Part shown: one piece after another, positions 12,636 to 22,172 of the stretch
Position numbering within the stretch: position 1 is the stretch's first letter
Layout: every line of letters begins with the position of its first letter
NCBI RefSeq assembly: GCF_027706845.1
Contig: NZ_JAQGCZ010000002.1
Location: forward strand, 496,001 to 560,000
DNA: 64,000 bases
From: Mycolicibacterium sp. BiH015
GTDB taxonomy: Bacteria; Actinomycetota; Actinomycetes; Mycobacteriales; Mycobacteriaceae
Direction: 5' to 3'
The notes under the pieces: generated by a model
The model's input: the letters and a program-made list of their open reading frames with translations, nothing else
Databases searched by the model: none
Told to the model about the DNA's origin: nothing
Program-made: the position numbers and the translations under genes

Positions 12636-12693
12636 CCGAGCGTGCGTGTAGGGCGAGAAATCGTCGACAACGCCGCCCTGGACGCACCCTCGG
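12636..12693. terminator. Long imperfect hairpin after prcA
   Basis: The 20-base arms at 12636-12655 and 12674-12693 pair with three mismatches around an 18-base loop. The CCGAG/CTCGG base and internal GTGCGT/ACGCAC block are clear. It closes the dop-prcA transcript. A similar architecture recurs at 24808 and 61228. Confidence 0.65.
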
Positions 12694-12779
12694 TGGCGAC
12701 TTTCGCGCGCGCCGCACACTCACAGGAACGCTTTTGCGTGTCCATCTTGCGTCCCGTCCCGTGAGGGTGGATGATTTTG

Positions 12780-12813
12780 TTGCGCATAACGCATCGCGTT
12801 GCGCATGACGCAA
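12780..12813. promoter_or_regulatory. Twin TTGCG-N5-CGCAA operator-like palindromes
   Basis: Two 15-base palindromes, TTGCGCATAACGCAT (12780-12794) and TTGCGCATGACGCAA (12799-12813), lie 19 bases centre to centre. They end 45 bases before the dimethylglycine oxidase ATG. The second is a perfect five-base inverted repeat. Paired sites two helical turns apart are typical of a dimeric or tetrameric regulator. The IclR protein at the far end of the cluster is the obvious candidate, by linkage only. Confidence 0.6.
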
Positions 12814-12858
12814 CTTAAGAGTTCGCAGTTTCCTCTCTGACATGAAAGCGGTCGAGGC

Positions 12859-15303
12859 ATGCCTAAAGTCGTCGTGATCGGTGCCGGAATCGTCGGCACT
12901 TCGCTCGCCGACGAGCTGACCGCGCGCGGATGGACCGACGTCACCGTCGTCGACCGCGGGCCACTGTTCGCCACCGGAGGCTCCACCTCCCACGCGCCGG
13001 GACTCGTGTTCCAGACCAACCCGTCCAAGACCATGACCGCCTTCGCCAAATACACGGTCGAGAAATTCAACGCCCTCGATCACCCCGGCGGCTGGGCGTT
13101 CAATCCCGTCGGGGGGCTTGAGGTCGCCACCACCTTCGACCGGTGGGCGGACCTGCATCGCAAAGCCGGCTGGGCGCAATCCTGGGGTATTGAGGGCCAT
13201 CTCCTCACTCCCGCCGAATGCGTGCGCCTGCACCCGCTCATCGATCGCGATCGCATCCTCGGCGGCTTCCATACCCCGGCCGACGGCCTGGCGAAGGCGC
13301 TGCGCGCCGCGGAGGCTCAGGCCCGCCGCGCCGAGGCGAGGGGAGCCACGCTTCGCCCGCGCACCGAGGTGCTCGGAGTGCTCGACAACGGTCACCGCGT
13401 CACCGGCGTACGGACTACAGACGGCGTCATCGAGGCCGACGTCGTGGTGTGTGCCGCCGGCTTCTGGGGCGCGCAGTTCGCCAAGCAGGTCGGGCTCGTC
13501 CTCCCGCTCGTCCCGATGGCGCACCAGTACGCGCGCACGGGGCAGATCCCCGACCTCGTCGGCCGCAACACCGAGCTCGCCGAGGCGGGTCTGCCGATCC
13601 TGCGGCACCAGGACCAGGACCTCTACTTCCGTGAGCACGTCGACCGCCTCGGAATCGGTTCCTACAGCCACAAGCCGATGCCCGTGGACATGACGACGCT
13701 GCTCGCCGACACCGCCGGTGAGCCGATGCCGTCGATGATGCCGTTCACCGAAGAGGACTTCGCCCCCGCCTGGCAGGCAGCTGCCGAACTGATTCCCGCA
13801 CTGGGGGATTCGAAGCTCGACGAGGCTTTCAACGGCATCTTCTCGTTCACTCCCGACGGATTCTCGATCATGGGCGAGCACCGCGAGCTGCCCGGATTCT
13901 GGGTGGCCGAGGCCGTGTGGGTCACCCACTCGGCCGGGGTCGCCAGGGCCACCGCCGAATGGATCGTGGACGGTGCGCCGTCCGTCGACACCCACGAATG
14001 CGACCTCTACCGATTCGAAGACGTCGCACGCAGCCCTGAGTTCGTCCTGCAGACCAGCTCGCAGGCGTTCGTCGAGGTTTACGACATCGTCCATCCCCAC
14101 CAGTACCGCACGGCCCTACGCGGCTTGCGCACGAGCCCGTTCCATGGCCGCCAGACCGAACTCGGCGCGTACTTCTACGAGGGCGGGGGCTGGGAACGGC
14201 CGGCCTGGTTTGAGTCCAATGCAGCTCTGGCGCAACGGCTTTTCGAGGACGGCCTCGTTGTGCCCGACCGCGACGAGTGGGCGGCAAGGTTCTGGTCGCC
14301 GATCTCCATCGCCGAAGCGCACTGGACCCGCGCGCATGTCGCCATGTTCGACATGACCCCGCTGACCCGGTACGAGGTGTCGGGCCCCGGTGCCGCCGCG
14401 TACCTGCAGAAGATGACCACCAACAACGTCGACAAGAGCGTAGGGTCGGTCACCTACTCGCTGCTGCTCGACGAAACCGGCGGTATTCGCAGCGATCTCA
14501 CCGTCGCACGCCTTGCGCCCGATATCTTCCAGGTCGGCGCCAACTCCCCGATGGACTTCGACTGGCTCTCGCGGCGCAAGCCGGCCGACGTCATGCTGCG
14601 GGACATCACCGGGGGGACGTGCTGTCTGGGCGTGTGGGGTCCCGACGCTCGCGACGTCATCGCGCCGCTGTGCCCCGATGACGTGAGCAACGACGGTTTC
14701 AAGTATTTCCGCGCGATGCAGACCTACCTCGGCGCCATCCCGGTCACGATGATGCGGGTCTCCTACGTCGGCGAACTCGGATGGGAGATCTACACGAGCG
14801 CCGAATATGGTTGTGCACTTTGGGATCTCATCGCCACAGCGGGTGAACCTTTCGGCATCATCCCGGCCGGCCGCATCGCTTTCAACAGCCTGCGCATCGA
14901 AAAGGGCTATCGCAGCTGGGGGACCGATATGACCGCCGAACACCGGCCCGCCGCGGCGGGTTTAGATTTCGCGGTGCGAATGTCCAAGGACGCGGACTTC
15001 GTCGGAAAGGCCGCCTTGGAGCAGGCTCCAGAGCCCGAGAAAGTGCTGCGCAGCATCGTGTTCGACGACCCCGCCGCTGTGGTGCTCGGCAAGGAGCCGG
15101 TGTCGGTCGCCGGTCGCTGCGTCGGGTACGTCACGAGCGCGGGCTTTTCCACAACCATCGGGCGGACCATCGCGTACGCGTGGCTTCCTGCGGCGGTGGC
15201 CGTCGGCGACGTCGTCACGGTCGCCTACCGCGGCGCGACGCACCGCGCTGTCGTGCACGCCGAGCCGGTCGTCGACCCCGAGATGTCGCGGATCAAGAGG
15301 TGA
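12859..15303 (+). CDS. Dimethylglycine oxidase (FAD/folate)
   Basis: An 814-residue two-domain flavoenzyme that oxidises N,N-dimethylglycine to sarcosine and passes the one-carbon unit to tetrahydrofolate, producing hydrogen peroxide. An N-terminal DAO domain starts [30 protein letters not shown] matches the Arthrobacter globiformis enzyme, whose His in this stretch holds FAD covalently. A GcvT-type folate domain follows from about residue 420 ([37 protein letters not shown]). The ATG at 12859 follows the twin operators. The sarcosine oxidase gene begins four bases after its stop. It is the first gene of the choline cluster. Confidence 0.9.
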   Translation: MPKVVVIGAGIVGTSLADELTARGWTDVTVVDRGPLFATGGSTSHAPGLVFQTNPSKTMTAFAKYTVEKFNALDHPGGWAFNPVGGLEVATTFDRWADLHRKAGWAQSWGIEGHLLTPAECVRLHPLIDRDRILGGFHTPADGLAKALRAAEAQARRAEARGATLRPRTEVLGVLDNGHRVTGVRTTDGVIEADVVVCAAGFWGAQFAKQVGLVLPLVPMAHQYARTGQIPDLVGRNTELAEAGLPILRHQDQDLYFREHVDRLGIGSYSHKPMPVDMTTLLADTAGEPMPSMMPFTEEDFAPAWQAAAELIPALGDSKLDEAFNGIFSFTPDGFSIMGEHRELPGFWVAEAVWVTHSAGVARATAEWIVDGAPSVDTHECDLYRFEDVARSPEFVLQTSSQAFVEVYDIVHPHQYRTALRGLRTSPFHGRQTELGAYFYEGGGWERPAWFESNAALAQRLFEDGLVVPDRDEWAARFWSPISIAEAHWTRAHVAMFDMTPLTRYEVSGPGAAAYLQKMTTNNVDKSVGSVTYSLLLDETGGIRSDLTVARLAPDIFQVGANSPMDFDWLSRRKPADVMLRDITGGTCCLGVWGPDARDVIAPLCPDDVSNDGFKYFRAMQTYLGAIPVTMMRVSYVGELGWEIYTSAEYGCALWDLIATAGEPFGIIPAGRIAFNSLRIEKGYRSWGTDMTAEHRPAAAGLDFAVRMSKDADFVGKAALEQAPEPEKVLRSIVFDDPAAVVLGKEPVSVAGRCVGYVTSAGFSTTIGRTIAYAWLPAAVAVGDVVTVAYRGATHRAVVHAEPVVDPEMSRIKR

Positions 15304-15307
15304 CGGT

Positions 15308-16444
15308 GTGACTTACGACGTCATCGTCATCGGGCTGGGTGGCATGGGCAGCGCTGCGGCCTACCATCTCGCCGCACGCGGACAGCGCGTACTGGGGCTG
15401 GAGAAGTTCACTCCCGCTCACGACAAGGGGTCCAGCCACGGCGGCTCGCGCATCATCCGGCAGTCCTACTTCGAGGATCCGGCCTACGTGCCGCTGCTGC
15501 TCCGTGCCTATGAGCTGTGGGACGAGCTCGCCAAGGCCAGTGGACGTGACGTGTACCGCATGACGGGCGGGCTGTTCATCGGGCCCCCCGATTGCCTGAC
15601 TGTGGCCGGCAGCTTGCGGGCGAGCCAGGAGTGGGATCTGCCGCACGATCTCCTGGACGAGAACGAGATCCGGCAGCGGTTCCCCAACTTCACCCCCCAG
15701 CCGGGCGACATCGCGCTCTTCGAAGCCAAGGCCGGGTTCGCGCGCCCCGAGCTCACGGTGCAAGCCCATCTCGACCTTGCCGAGAGAGCCGGAGCAACGC
15801 TGCGCTTCGGTGAGGAGGTTCTCGAGTGGTCCGAGACGGGCAGTGGTGTCACCGTCCGGACGGCCGCAGGTACGTACACGGCCGGACAGGTGGTGATCTG
15901 CCCCGGAGCGTGGGCGCCGCAGCTGCTGGCCGACTTCGGGATCCCCATCACCGTCGAACGTCAGGTGCTCTATTGGCTCGATCCGTTGGGCGGCATCGAA
16001 CCGTTCATCGATCACCCGATCTTCATCGACGAGGACGCCTCCGGCATGCAGATCTATGGCTTCCCTTCCATCGACGGACCTCGCGGCGGCGTCAAGGTCG
16101 CGTTCTTCCGCAAGGGCATCGAGTGCACGCCGGACACCATCGACCGGACCGTGCACGATCAGGAGATCCGTGAAATGCGCGACCGTGCAGCGCAATTGCT
16201 GCCCGCCCTGGACGGACCGTGCGTCCACTCGGCGACGTGCATGTACTCCAACACCCCGGATCAACATTTCGTGATTGCCCGCCACCCCGACACCGAGAAT
16301 GTGACGGTGGCGTGCGGGTTCTCCGGGCACGGCTTCAAATTCGTTCCCGTGGTTGGGGAAATCCTCGCCGATCTCGCCACCACCGGTGCAACGACGCACC
16401 CGATCTCGCTGTTCGACCCCCGCAGATTGGTGACGACCCTGTGA
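15308..16444 (+). CDS. Monomeric sarcosine oxidase-like flavoenzyme
   Basis: A 378-residue DAO-family oxidase of the MSOX/SolA type, expected to convert sarcosine to glycine, formaldehyde and hydrogen peroxide. Seen are the Rossmann motif [15 protein letters not shown] and [13 protein letters not shown]. Cys311 in [10 protein letters not shown] is the residue that binds FAD covalently in this family, and Lys344 of [10 protein letters not shown] is the oxygen-activating lysine position. The GTG start lies four bases after dimethylglycine oxidase. The stop overlaps the Rieske gene by four bases. N-methyltryptophan oxidase is the alternative, but the neighbours favour sarcosine. Confidence 0.85.
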   Translation: MTYDVIVIGLGGMGSAAAYHLAARGQRVLGLEKFTPAHDKGSSHGGSRIIRQSYFEDPAYVPLLLRAYELWDELAKASGRDVYRMTGGLFIGPPDCLTVAGSLRASQEWDLPHDLLDENEIRQRFPNFTPQPGDIALFEAKAGFARPELTVQAHLDLAERAGATLRFGEEVLEWSETGSGVTVRTAAGTYTAGQVVICPGAWAPQLLADFGIPITVERQVLYWLDPLGGIEPFIDHPIFIDEDASGMQIYGFPSIDGPRGGVKVAFFRKGIECTPDTIDRTVHDQEIREMRDRAAQLLPALDGPCVHSATCMYSNTPDQHFVIARHPDTENVTVACGFSGHGFKFVPVVGEILADLATTGATTHPISLFDPRRLVTTL

Positions 16445-17580
16445 CTGCCTTTCCTCCGCCCGCGCTGCTGCCCACCCTGGCCGGCAAGTACTACACCAGC
16501 GCCGAGGTATTCGCCTCCGAGCAGGAACACATCTTCGAGAACACATGGTTCTGCGCGGTGCGCTCCTCGGACCTTGCGCTGCCGGGGAAGTTCAAGAAGG
16601 TTCAGGTCGGTCGCGAGAGCGTGCTGCTGATCCGCGGTCGCGACGGCTTGCTTCGAGCCTTCCTCAATGTGTGCAGACATCGCGGCGCCCAGCTCTGCGT
16701 GGAATCCGAGGGCGAGGTCAAGCGAACCCTGCGCTGCCCGTACCACTCCTGGACCTACGCACTCGACGGCAAACTCATGGCCGCGCCCAACATCGGAACA
16801 TTGACCGACGACGAGGGAGCCCCGATCGACCGGTACCGCTACGGACTGGTGCCCGTGGCGCTGACCGAGTGGCTCGGGTACGCCTGGGTGTGTCTGTCCG
16901 ACACCCCGCCTCCGTTCGAGGACGTGCTCGCCGAGGCGACCAAGACGCTCGGCGACACCGACGCCATCAATCGCTACGGCATCGGCGGACTCGACGTGGG
17001 GCACCGCGTGGTTTACGAGGTCGCGGCGAACTGGAAGCTGATCGTGGAGAACTTCATGGAGTGCTACCACTGCAGCTCGATCCACCCCGAACTCGTCGGC
17101 GTACTACCCGAGTTCGCGCGAGGCCTTGCCGCCCAGGCGAACGTCGGACTCGGTGCCGAATTCGGCCCTGAAGTCGCGGGATTCACCGTCGACGGCGGGC
17201 AAGGGTTCGACCGGCTGCCCGGGATCACCGACGATCAGGACCGCCGCTACTACGCGATCACCGTGAAGGCGAACGTCTTCATAAACCTGGTACCCGACCA
17301 CGTCATCTTCCACCGGATGTATCCGGTGGCAGCGGATCGCACGGTGGTGGAATGCGATTGGCTCTACACCGGCGAGGTGGTCGGCTCCGATCGGGACGTT
17401 TCCCGGTCCGTCGAGCTGTTTCACCGGGTCAACGTGCAGGATTTCGACGCGTGCGAGCGCACCCAGCCGGCGATGTCGTCGCGCGCCTACCGTAACGGCG
17501 GAGTGCTCGTTCCGGCCGAACATCACATCGCGGAGTTCCATCACTGGGTAATGTCCCGACTGGCTGCTGCTCCGGTGTAG
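16441..17580 (+). CDS. gbcA: Rieske oxygenase, probable glycine betaine demethylase GbcA
   Basis: A 379-residue oxygenase alpha subunit. The Rieske 2Fe-2S ligands are Cys78, His80, Cys99 and His102 (CRH and CPYH with an 18-residue gap). The mononuclear iron site lies in [20 protein letters not shown]. GbcA-type enzymes remove one methyl from glycine betaine, giving dimethylglycine and formaldehyde, which is exactly the missing step between the flanking genes. The GTG overlaps the upstream stop by four bases; a longer in-frame extension inside the sarcosine oxidase gene is not coding. No ferredoxin reductase (GbcB) is seen in the cluster. Stachydrine or carnitine demethylases are close relatives. 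Confidence 0.8.
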   Translation: MTAFPPPALLPTLAGKYYTSAEVFASEQEHIFENTWFCAVRSSDLALPGKFKKVQVGRESVLLIRGRDGLLRAFLNVCRHRGAQLCVESEGEVKRTLRCPYHSWTYALDGKLMAAPNIGTLTDDEGAPIDRYRYGLVPVALTEWLGYAWVCLSDTPPPFEDVLAEATKTLGDTDAINRYGIGGLDVGHRVVYEVAANWKLIVENFMECYHCSSIHPELVGVLPEFARGLAAQANVGLGAEFGPEVAGFTVDGGQGFDRLPGITDDQDRRYYAITVKANVFINLVPDHVIFHRMYPVAADRTVVECDWLYTGEVVGSDRDVSRSVELFHRVNVQDFDACERTQPAMSSRAYRNGGVLVPAEHHIAEFHHWVMSRLAAAPV

Positions 17581-17603
17581 ACGGCAAGGGGGTCGACAGA
17601 GCC

Positions 17604-19106
17604 ATGAACGGTGAACCCGATCTCTGGATCGGCGGCTCGTGGCGTCACGCCTCCGATGGAGGCACCCGCGACATCATCAACCCCGCTGACGGCGGTGTGG
17701 CGGCGGTCGTCGACGAGGCCACCCCCCACGACGCGCTGGCAGCCGTGACCGCGGCCAGAACAGCCTTCGACGACGGAGCGTGGCGCGCCACGCCCGTCAA
17801 CGAGCGCGCTGCACTGCTGGAGCGCGTGGCAGACCTCCTACAACGTGACAAGGAATCGCTGGCTCGTCTCGAAACCACCGACACCGGCAAGACATTGGCG
17901 GAAAGTCGCATCGACATCGATGACGTCACATCGGTTTTCCGGTACTACGCCAAGCTTGTCGGCGCGGAGGCCGACCGCGTCGTCGACGTCGGTGACGCCG
18001 CCGTGATCAGCCGCGTCGTGCGTGAACCGATCGGCGTGTGCGTGCTGATCGCGCCGTGGAACTACCCGCTGCTACAGATGTCGTGGAAGGTGGCGCCGGC
18101 GCTGGCGGCCGGTTGCACCATGGTCGCAAAACCGAGCGAGGTCACGCCGCTGACCACCATCGCATTCGCGCACCTCCTCGAGGAGGCCGGGGTGCCGCCC
18201 GGAGTGGTCAACCTCGTGCAGGGCAGCGGTGCCGTCCTCGGGGCCGCGTTGACCGACAATCCGGACGTCGATTTCATCTCCTTCACCGGTGGGCTGGCCA
18301 CCGGGCGCACCATCGCGAAGACCGCCGCTACCCACGTCACCAAGGTGGCTTTGGAACTCGGCGGCAAGAATCCGCACATCGTGTTCGCCGACGTCGGGGG
18401 GCCTGCGGACGGAGATTCGGGGTGGGACGCCGCCGTCGACCACGTGCTGACCGGGGTCTTCCTGCATTCGGGACAGGTGTGCTCGGCGGGCACCCGGTTG
18501 ATCGTCGAGGAATCCATCGCCGACGCATTCGTCGCCGCGCTGGCCGCGCGGGCGGAGAAGATCACGATGGGCGACGGTATGGACCCGGCCAGCGAAACTG
18601 GACCCCTGGTGTCAGAACAACACCGGGACAAGGTGGAAGGCTATGTGAAGCTGGGTATCTCGGAGGGCGCTCGGCTGGTCACCGGCGGTGCGCGCCCGAA
18701 CGATCCTGCGCTGGCCGGCGGCTACTTCTACCTACCCACGATCTTCGACCGGTGCGACCGGTCGATGCGCATCGTCACCGAGGAGACCTTCGGTCCGATC
18801 CTGACGGTCGAGCGGTTCACCACCGAAGCCGAGGCCATCACCCTCGGCAACGACACGGAATACGGTCTCGCGGCCGGTGTCCGGACATCGGACATGGCGC
18901 GGGGCGAACGTGTCGTGCGAGCGTTGCGGCACGGCACGGTGTGGCTCAACGATTTCGGCTACTACACCGCTTCTGCGGAGTGGGGCGGTTTCGGGAAGTC
19001 GGGTAACGGACGCGAACTCGGCCCGACCGGCCTCGCGGAATACCAAGAGATCAAGCATATTTGGCACAACACCGCTCCCACTGCCGCGGGCTGGTTCAAG
19101 AGCTAG
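17604..19106 (+). CDS. betB: Betaine aldehyde dehydrogenase
   Basis: A 500-residue NAD(P)-dependent aldehyde dehydrogenase. The catalytic pair is Glu251 (ELGGKNP) and Cys293 (SGQVCSAGTRL), with APWNYPLLQMSWK and SFTGGLATGR for cofactor binding. It is expected to oxidise betaine aldehyde to glycine betaine. It lies 23 bases after gbcA, and the permease follows by 20 bases. The choline context supports betaine aldehyde as substrate, although aldehyde dehydrogenases of this group overlap in specificity. Confidence 0.87.
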   Translation: MNGEPDLWIGGSWRHASDGGTRDIINPADGGVAAVVDEATPHDALAAVTAARTAFDDGAWRATPVNERAALLERVADLLQRDKESLARLETTDTGKTLAESRIDIDDVTSVFRYYAKLVGAEADRVVDVGDAAVISRVVREPIGVCVLIAPWNYPLLQMSWKVAPALAAGCTMVAKPSEVTPLTTIAFAHLLEEAGVPPGVVNLVQGSGAVLGAALTDNPDVDFISFTGGLATGRTIAKTAATHVTKVALELGGKNPHIVFADVGGPADGDSGWDAAVDHVLTGVFLHSGQVCSAGTRLIVEESIADAFVAALAARAEKITMGDGMDPASETGPLVSEQHRDKVEGYVKLGISEGARLVTGGARPNDPALAGGYFYLPTIFDRCDRSMRIVTEETFGPILTVERFTTEAEAITLGNDTEYGLAAGVRTSDMARGERVVRALRHGTVWLNDFGYYTASAEWGGFGKSGNGRELGPTGLAEYQEIKHIWHNTAPTAAGWFKS

Positions 19107-19126
19107 CCCCGAAAGGTACAGGCAAC

Positions 19127-20656
19127 ATGGTGATCAAACAACCGCACGCAGACAGCGGTATGGAGGACTTCGGATACAAGGAGTCACTCGACCGCAGCAT
19201 CGGCAAGTTCGCCAGTTTCGCCGCAGGGGTCAGCTACATCTCGATCCTGACCGGCACGTTCCAGCTTTTCTACTTCGGGTTCGGCACGGCCGGGCCCGCC
19301 TATCTGTGGTCGTGGCCCCTCGTGTTCGTCGGTCAGATGGCAGTCGCACTGTGCTTCATGGAGCTGGCTGCCAAGTACCCGGTCGCCGGGTCCGTCTACA
19401 ACTGGAGCAAGAAGCTCGCCAGCAGGCTCGTCGGGTGGACCTCGGGGTGGCTCATGCTGACCGCGTCCATCGTGACGATCTCGGCGGTGGCACTGGCCTA
19501 CCAGCTCAACCTGCCGCGGCTGTGGAGCGGTTTCCAGATCATCGGCGACGGCACCGGCACGTACGACTACGCCGCGAACGCGGTGCTGTTGGGCTCCATC
19601 CTGATCGCCTTCACCACGATCGTGAACGCACTCGGCGTTCGGCTGATGGCCATGATCAACTCGAGCGGCGTGTTCATCGAGCTGATCGCCGCCGTGCTGA
19701 TCGTGTTCCTGCTCGCCGTCAATGTCGAACGGGGACCACAGGTCTTCTTCTCCAGCAACGGATAGGGCGCCGGGGAGAGCATGGGCTTCCTCGGTGCGTT
19801 CCTCATCGCGTCGCTGGCGTCGGGCTACGTCATGTACGGATTCGACACGGCAAGCTCGCTGGGCGAGGAGACGGTCGAACCGCGCCGCACCGCCCCGAAG
19901 GCGATCGCCCGCGCGATCCTGGCGTCCTTCGTGATCGGCGGCGGCATCCTGGTGTTCGCGGTGATGGCCGCACCGAACCTGCAGGATCCGCAGCTCGGTG
20001 AGAGCAGCGGGGGCCTGCAGTACATCGTCGAGCAGGTGATGTGGGGACCGCTGGGCAAGATCTTCCTGGTCTGCATCGTCATCGCGGTCACGGTGTGCTG
20101 CCTGGCTGTACACACCGCCGCAATTCGGCTGACCTTCGCGATGGCCCGCGACAACGCGTTGCCGTTCGGCGAGAAGCTGGCCACGGTGAACCCGAAGACG
20201 CAGACGCCGATCATCCCCGCCGTCACGATCGGCATCCTCGCGCTGCTGATCCTGGTCATCAACATCGCGAACATCCAGATTTTCACGGTGCTGACCTCGA
20301 TAGCCATCATCATGATCTATCTGGCCTATCTCATGGTGACCGGCCCGCTGCTCAAAAAGCGGCTCCAAGGGCAATGGCCGCCAAAAGATCTCGCCGAGGG
20401 TGGCTATTTCACGATGGGAAGGTGGGGGCTCCCGGTCAACATCGTCGCGGTGGTGTGGGGGATCGGAATGGCGATCAACCTCGCATGGCCTCGGGTGGCG
20501 GTGTACGGCGAGCCCTGGTACTTCACCTGGGGCGCGTTCCTCTACATCGGCGTCATCCTGGGCGCGGGCCTGCTGTGGTATTCGCTGAAGGGGCGCAACC
20601 ACATCGGCACCTTGAAGAGCCATGCCGCCGAGACGGTTTCGGGTGCCGATGGCTGA
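19127..20656 (+). pseudogene. APC-family amine permease interrupted by an in-frame TAG
   Basis: One continuous reading frame of 509 sense codons encodes an amino acid-polyamine-choline type transporter, but a TAG sits at 19763-19765. The first part (212 residues, about six helices) begins MVIKQPHADSGMEDFGYKES and ends FFSSNG. The second part resumes in the same frame with GAGES, MGFLGAFLIASLASGYVMYGFD and continues through the remaining helices to GADG. Both halves look intact and under normal codon use. A single-base change or a sequencing error is the simplest cause; a split transporter restarted from the ATG at 19781 is less likely. Substrate is probably choline or a betaine, by context. 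A GAAAGG box precedes the ATG at 19127. Confidence 0.8.
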
Positions 20657-22172
20657 AACGGGAACCTTCGACTACATCGTTGCGGGCGGCGGCACGGCGG
20701 GCTGCGTCCTGGCCGCGCGGCTGTCCGAAGACCCGGACGTCACGGTCTGCCTGATCGAGGCGGGCCCGTCCGACGTCGGAGACGACGCGATCCTGGTGCT
20801 GTCGGAGTGGATGCATCTGCTCGACTCCGGCTACGACTGGGACTACCCGGTGGAACCGCAGGAACGGGGCAACTCCTTCATGCGCCACGCCCGGGCCAAG
20901 GTCCTGGGGGGTTGTTCGTCGCACAACTCGTGCATCGCTTTCCACCCGCCGGCCGAGGCGCTCGACGAATGGGTCGGGATGGGTGCCACCGGGTGGGGTG
21001 CAGACGAGGTGCTGCCCCTGGTCCGACGCCTCACAGAGACCGTACTGCTGCGTGACGTTCCACCCGAAGACCCCTGCGGCGTTGCGGTTCTCGAAGCCGC
21101 CGCGCTGGCGGGACTGCCGACGGTAGCGTTCAACCGCGGTGAGACCGTCCGGAACGGGGCCGGCTGGTTTCAGATCAACGGCGGCGAGGACGGTATTCGC
21201 AACTCGACGTCGAAAGCGTTCCTGCATCCGATTCTGGGCACCCGCAAGAACCTGGAACTTCGCACCGACTCCTGGATTTCGGAGATCGTGTTCGACGAGT
21301 CGAACCGGGCCACCGGGGTTCGCTATCAGCGGCCCGACCTCACCGGCTACGACACGGTGGCGGCCCGTCGGGAGGTCATTGTCACCGCAGGGGCGATCGA
21401 CACCCCGAAGTTGTTGATGCTCTCCGGGATCGGGCCCACCGCCCACTTGCGGGAGATCGGCATCGACGTGCGCGTCGACTCGCCGGGTGTGGGGGCGAAC
21501 CTCGACGATCATGTCGAGGGTCTGGTGTTCTGGGAAGCCGCCCGGCCCATGGTGACGACGTCCACGCAGTGGTGGGAGATCGGTCTGTTCACGACCGTCG
21601 ACGAGGGAGTGACCCAGCCTGATCTGATGATGCACTACGGCAGCGTGCCGTTCGACATGAACACCCTGCGGCACGGATATCCGACGACCGACAACGGATT
21701 CTGCTTGACGCCCAACGTAACTCAAGGTCGCTCACGTGGAACGGTGCGCTTGCGGTCCCGTGATTTCCGTGACCGTGCCAGGGTCGACCCGCGCTACTTC
21801 ACCGACCCCGAAGGCTATGACGACCGGATCATGCTTGCCGGTGTCAAGCTGGCCCGGACCATTGCCGCACAACTTCCGCTGGCCCCGTGGATCGCCCGCG
21901 AGCTGGCGCCCGGGCCCGACGCCACCACCGACGACGAACTGCTCGACTACATCCATCGCTGCCACAACACCGTCTACCATCCCGCGGCGACCGCACGGAT
22001 GGGATCTGTGTCGGATCCGATGGCGGTGCTGGATCCGCAACTGCGGGTCAAGGGTGTCGACGGCCTTCGGGTCGTGGACGCGTCGGCGATGCCGAAGCTG
22101 CCGTCGGTCAACCCGAACATCACCGTGATGACCATGGCGGAGAAGTGTGCCGACCTCATCAGAGAAGCCTGA
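20649..22172 (+). CDS. codA: Choline oxidase (GMC flavoenzyme)
   Basis: A 507-residue GMC oxidoreductase that oxidises choline to betaine aldehyde, and on to betaine, with oxygen, releasing hydrogen peroxide. It opens DYIVAGGGTAGCVLAARLSE. His92 in GGCSSHNSCIAF corresponds to the histidine that carries covalent FAD in Arthrobacter choline oxidase. HNTVYHPAATARMG and VNPNITVM provide the catalytic His and Asn. Long stretches such as TQWWEIGLFT and MMHYGSVPFDMNTLRHGYPT match that enzyme rather than the membrane BetA dehydrogenase. The ATG overlaps the permease stop by eight bases. Confidence 0.87.
   Translation: MAETGTFDYIVAGGGTAGCVLAARLSEDPDVTVCLIEAGPSDVGDDAILVLSEWMHLLDSGYDWDYPVEPQERGNSFMRHARAKVLGGCSSHNSCIAFHPPAEALDEWVGMGATGWGADEVLPLVRRLTETVLLRDVPPEDPCGVAVLEAAALAGLPTVAFNRGETVRNGAGWFQINGGEDGIRNSTSKAFLHPILGTRKNLELRTDSWISEIVFDESNRATGVRYQRPDLTGYDTVAARREVIVTAGAIDTPKLLMLSGIGPTAHLREIGIDVRVDSPGVGANLDDHVEGLVFWEAARPMVTTSTQWWEIGLFTTVDEGVTQPDLMMHYGSVPFDMNTLRHGYPTTDNGFCLTPNVTQGRSRGTVRLRSRDFRDRARVDPRYFTDPEGYDDRIMLAGVKLARTIAAQLPLAPWIARELAPGPDATTDDELLDYIHRCHNTVYHPAATARMGSVSDPMAVLDPQLRVKGVDGLRVVDASAMPKLPSVNPNITVMTMAEKCADLIREA

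Noticed and set aside
19763..19765. TAG read as pyrrolysine or another recoded residue
   Set aside because: Mycobacteria are not known to decode TAG with pyrrolysine and no recoding RNA structure was evident.
19781..20656. The second half of the permease as an independent gene
   Set aside because: It starts in the middle of a transporter fold, in the same frame as the first half. Its first ATG has only a weak ribosome site, so disruption of one gene is more likely.
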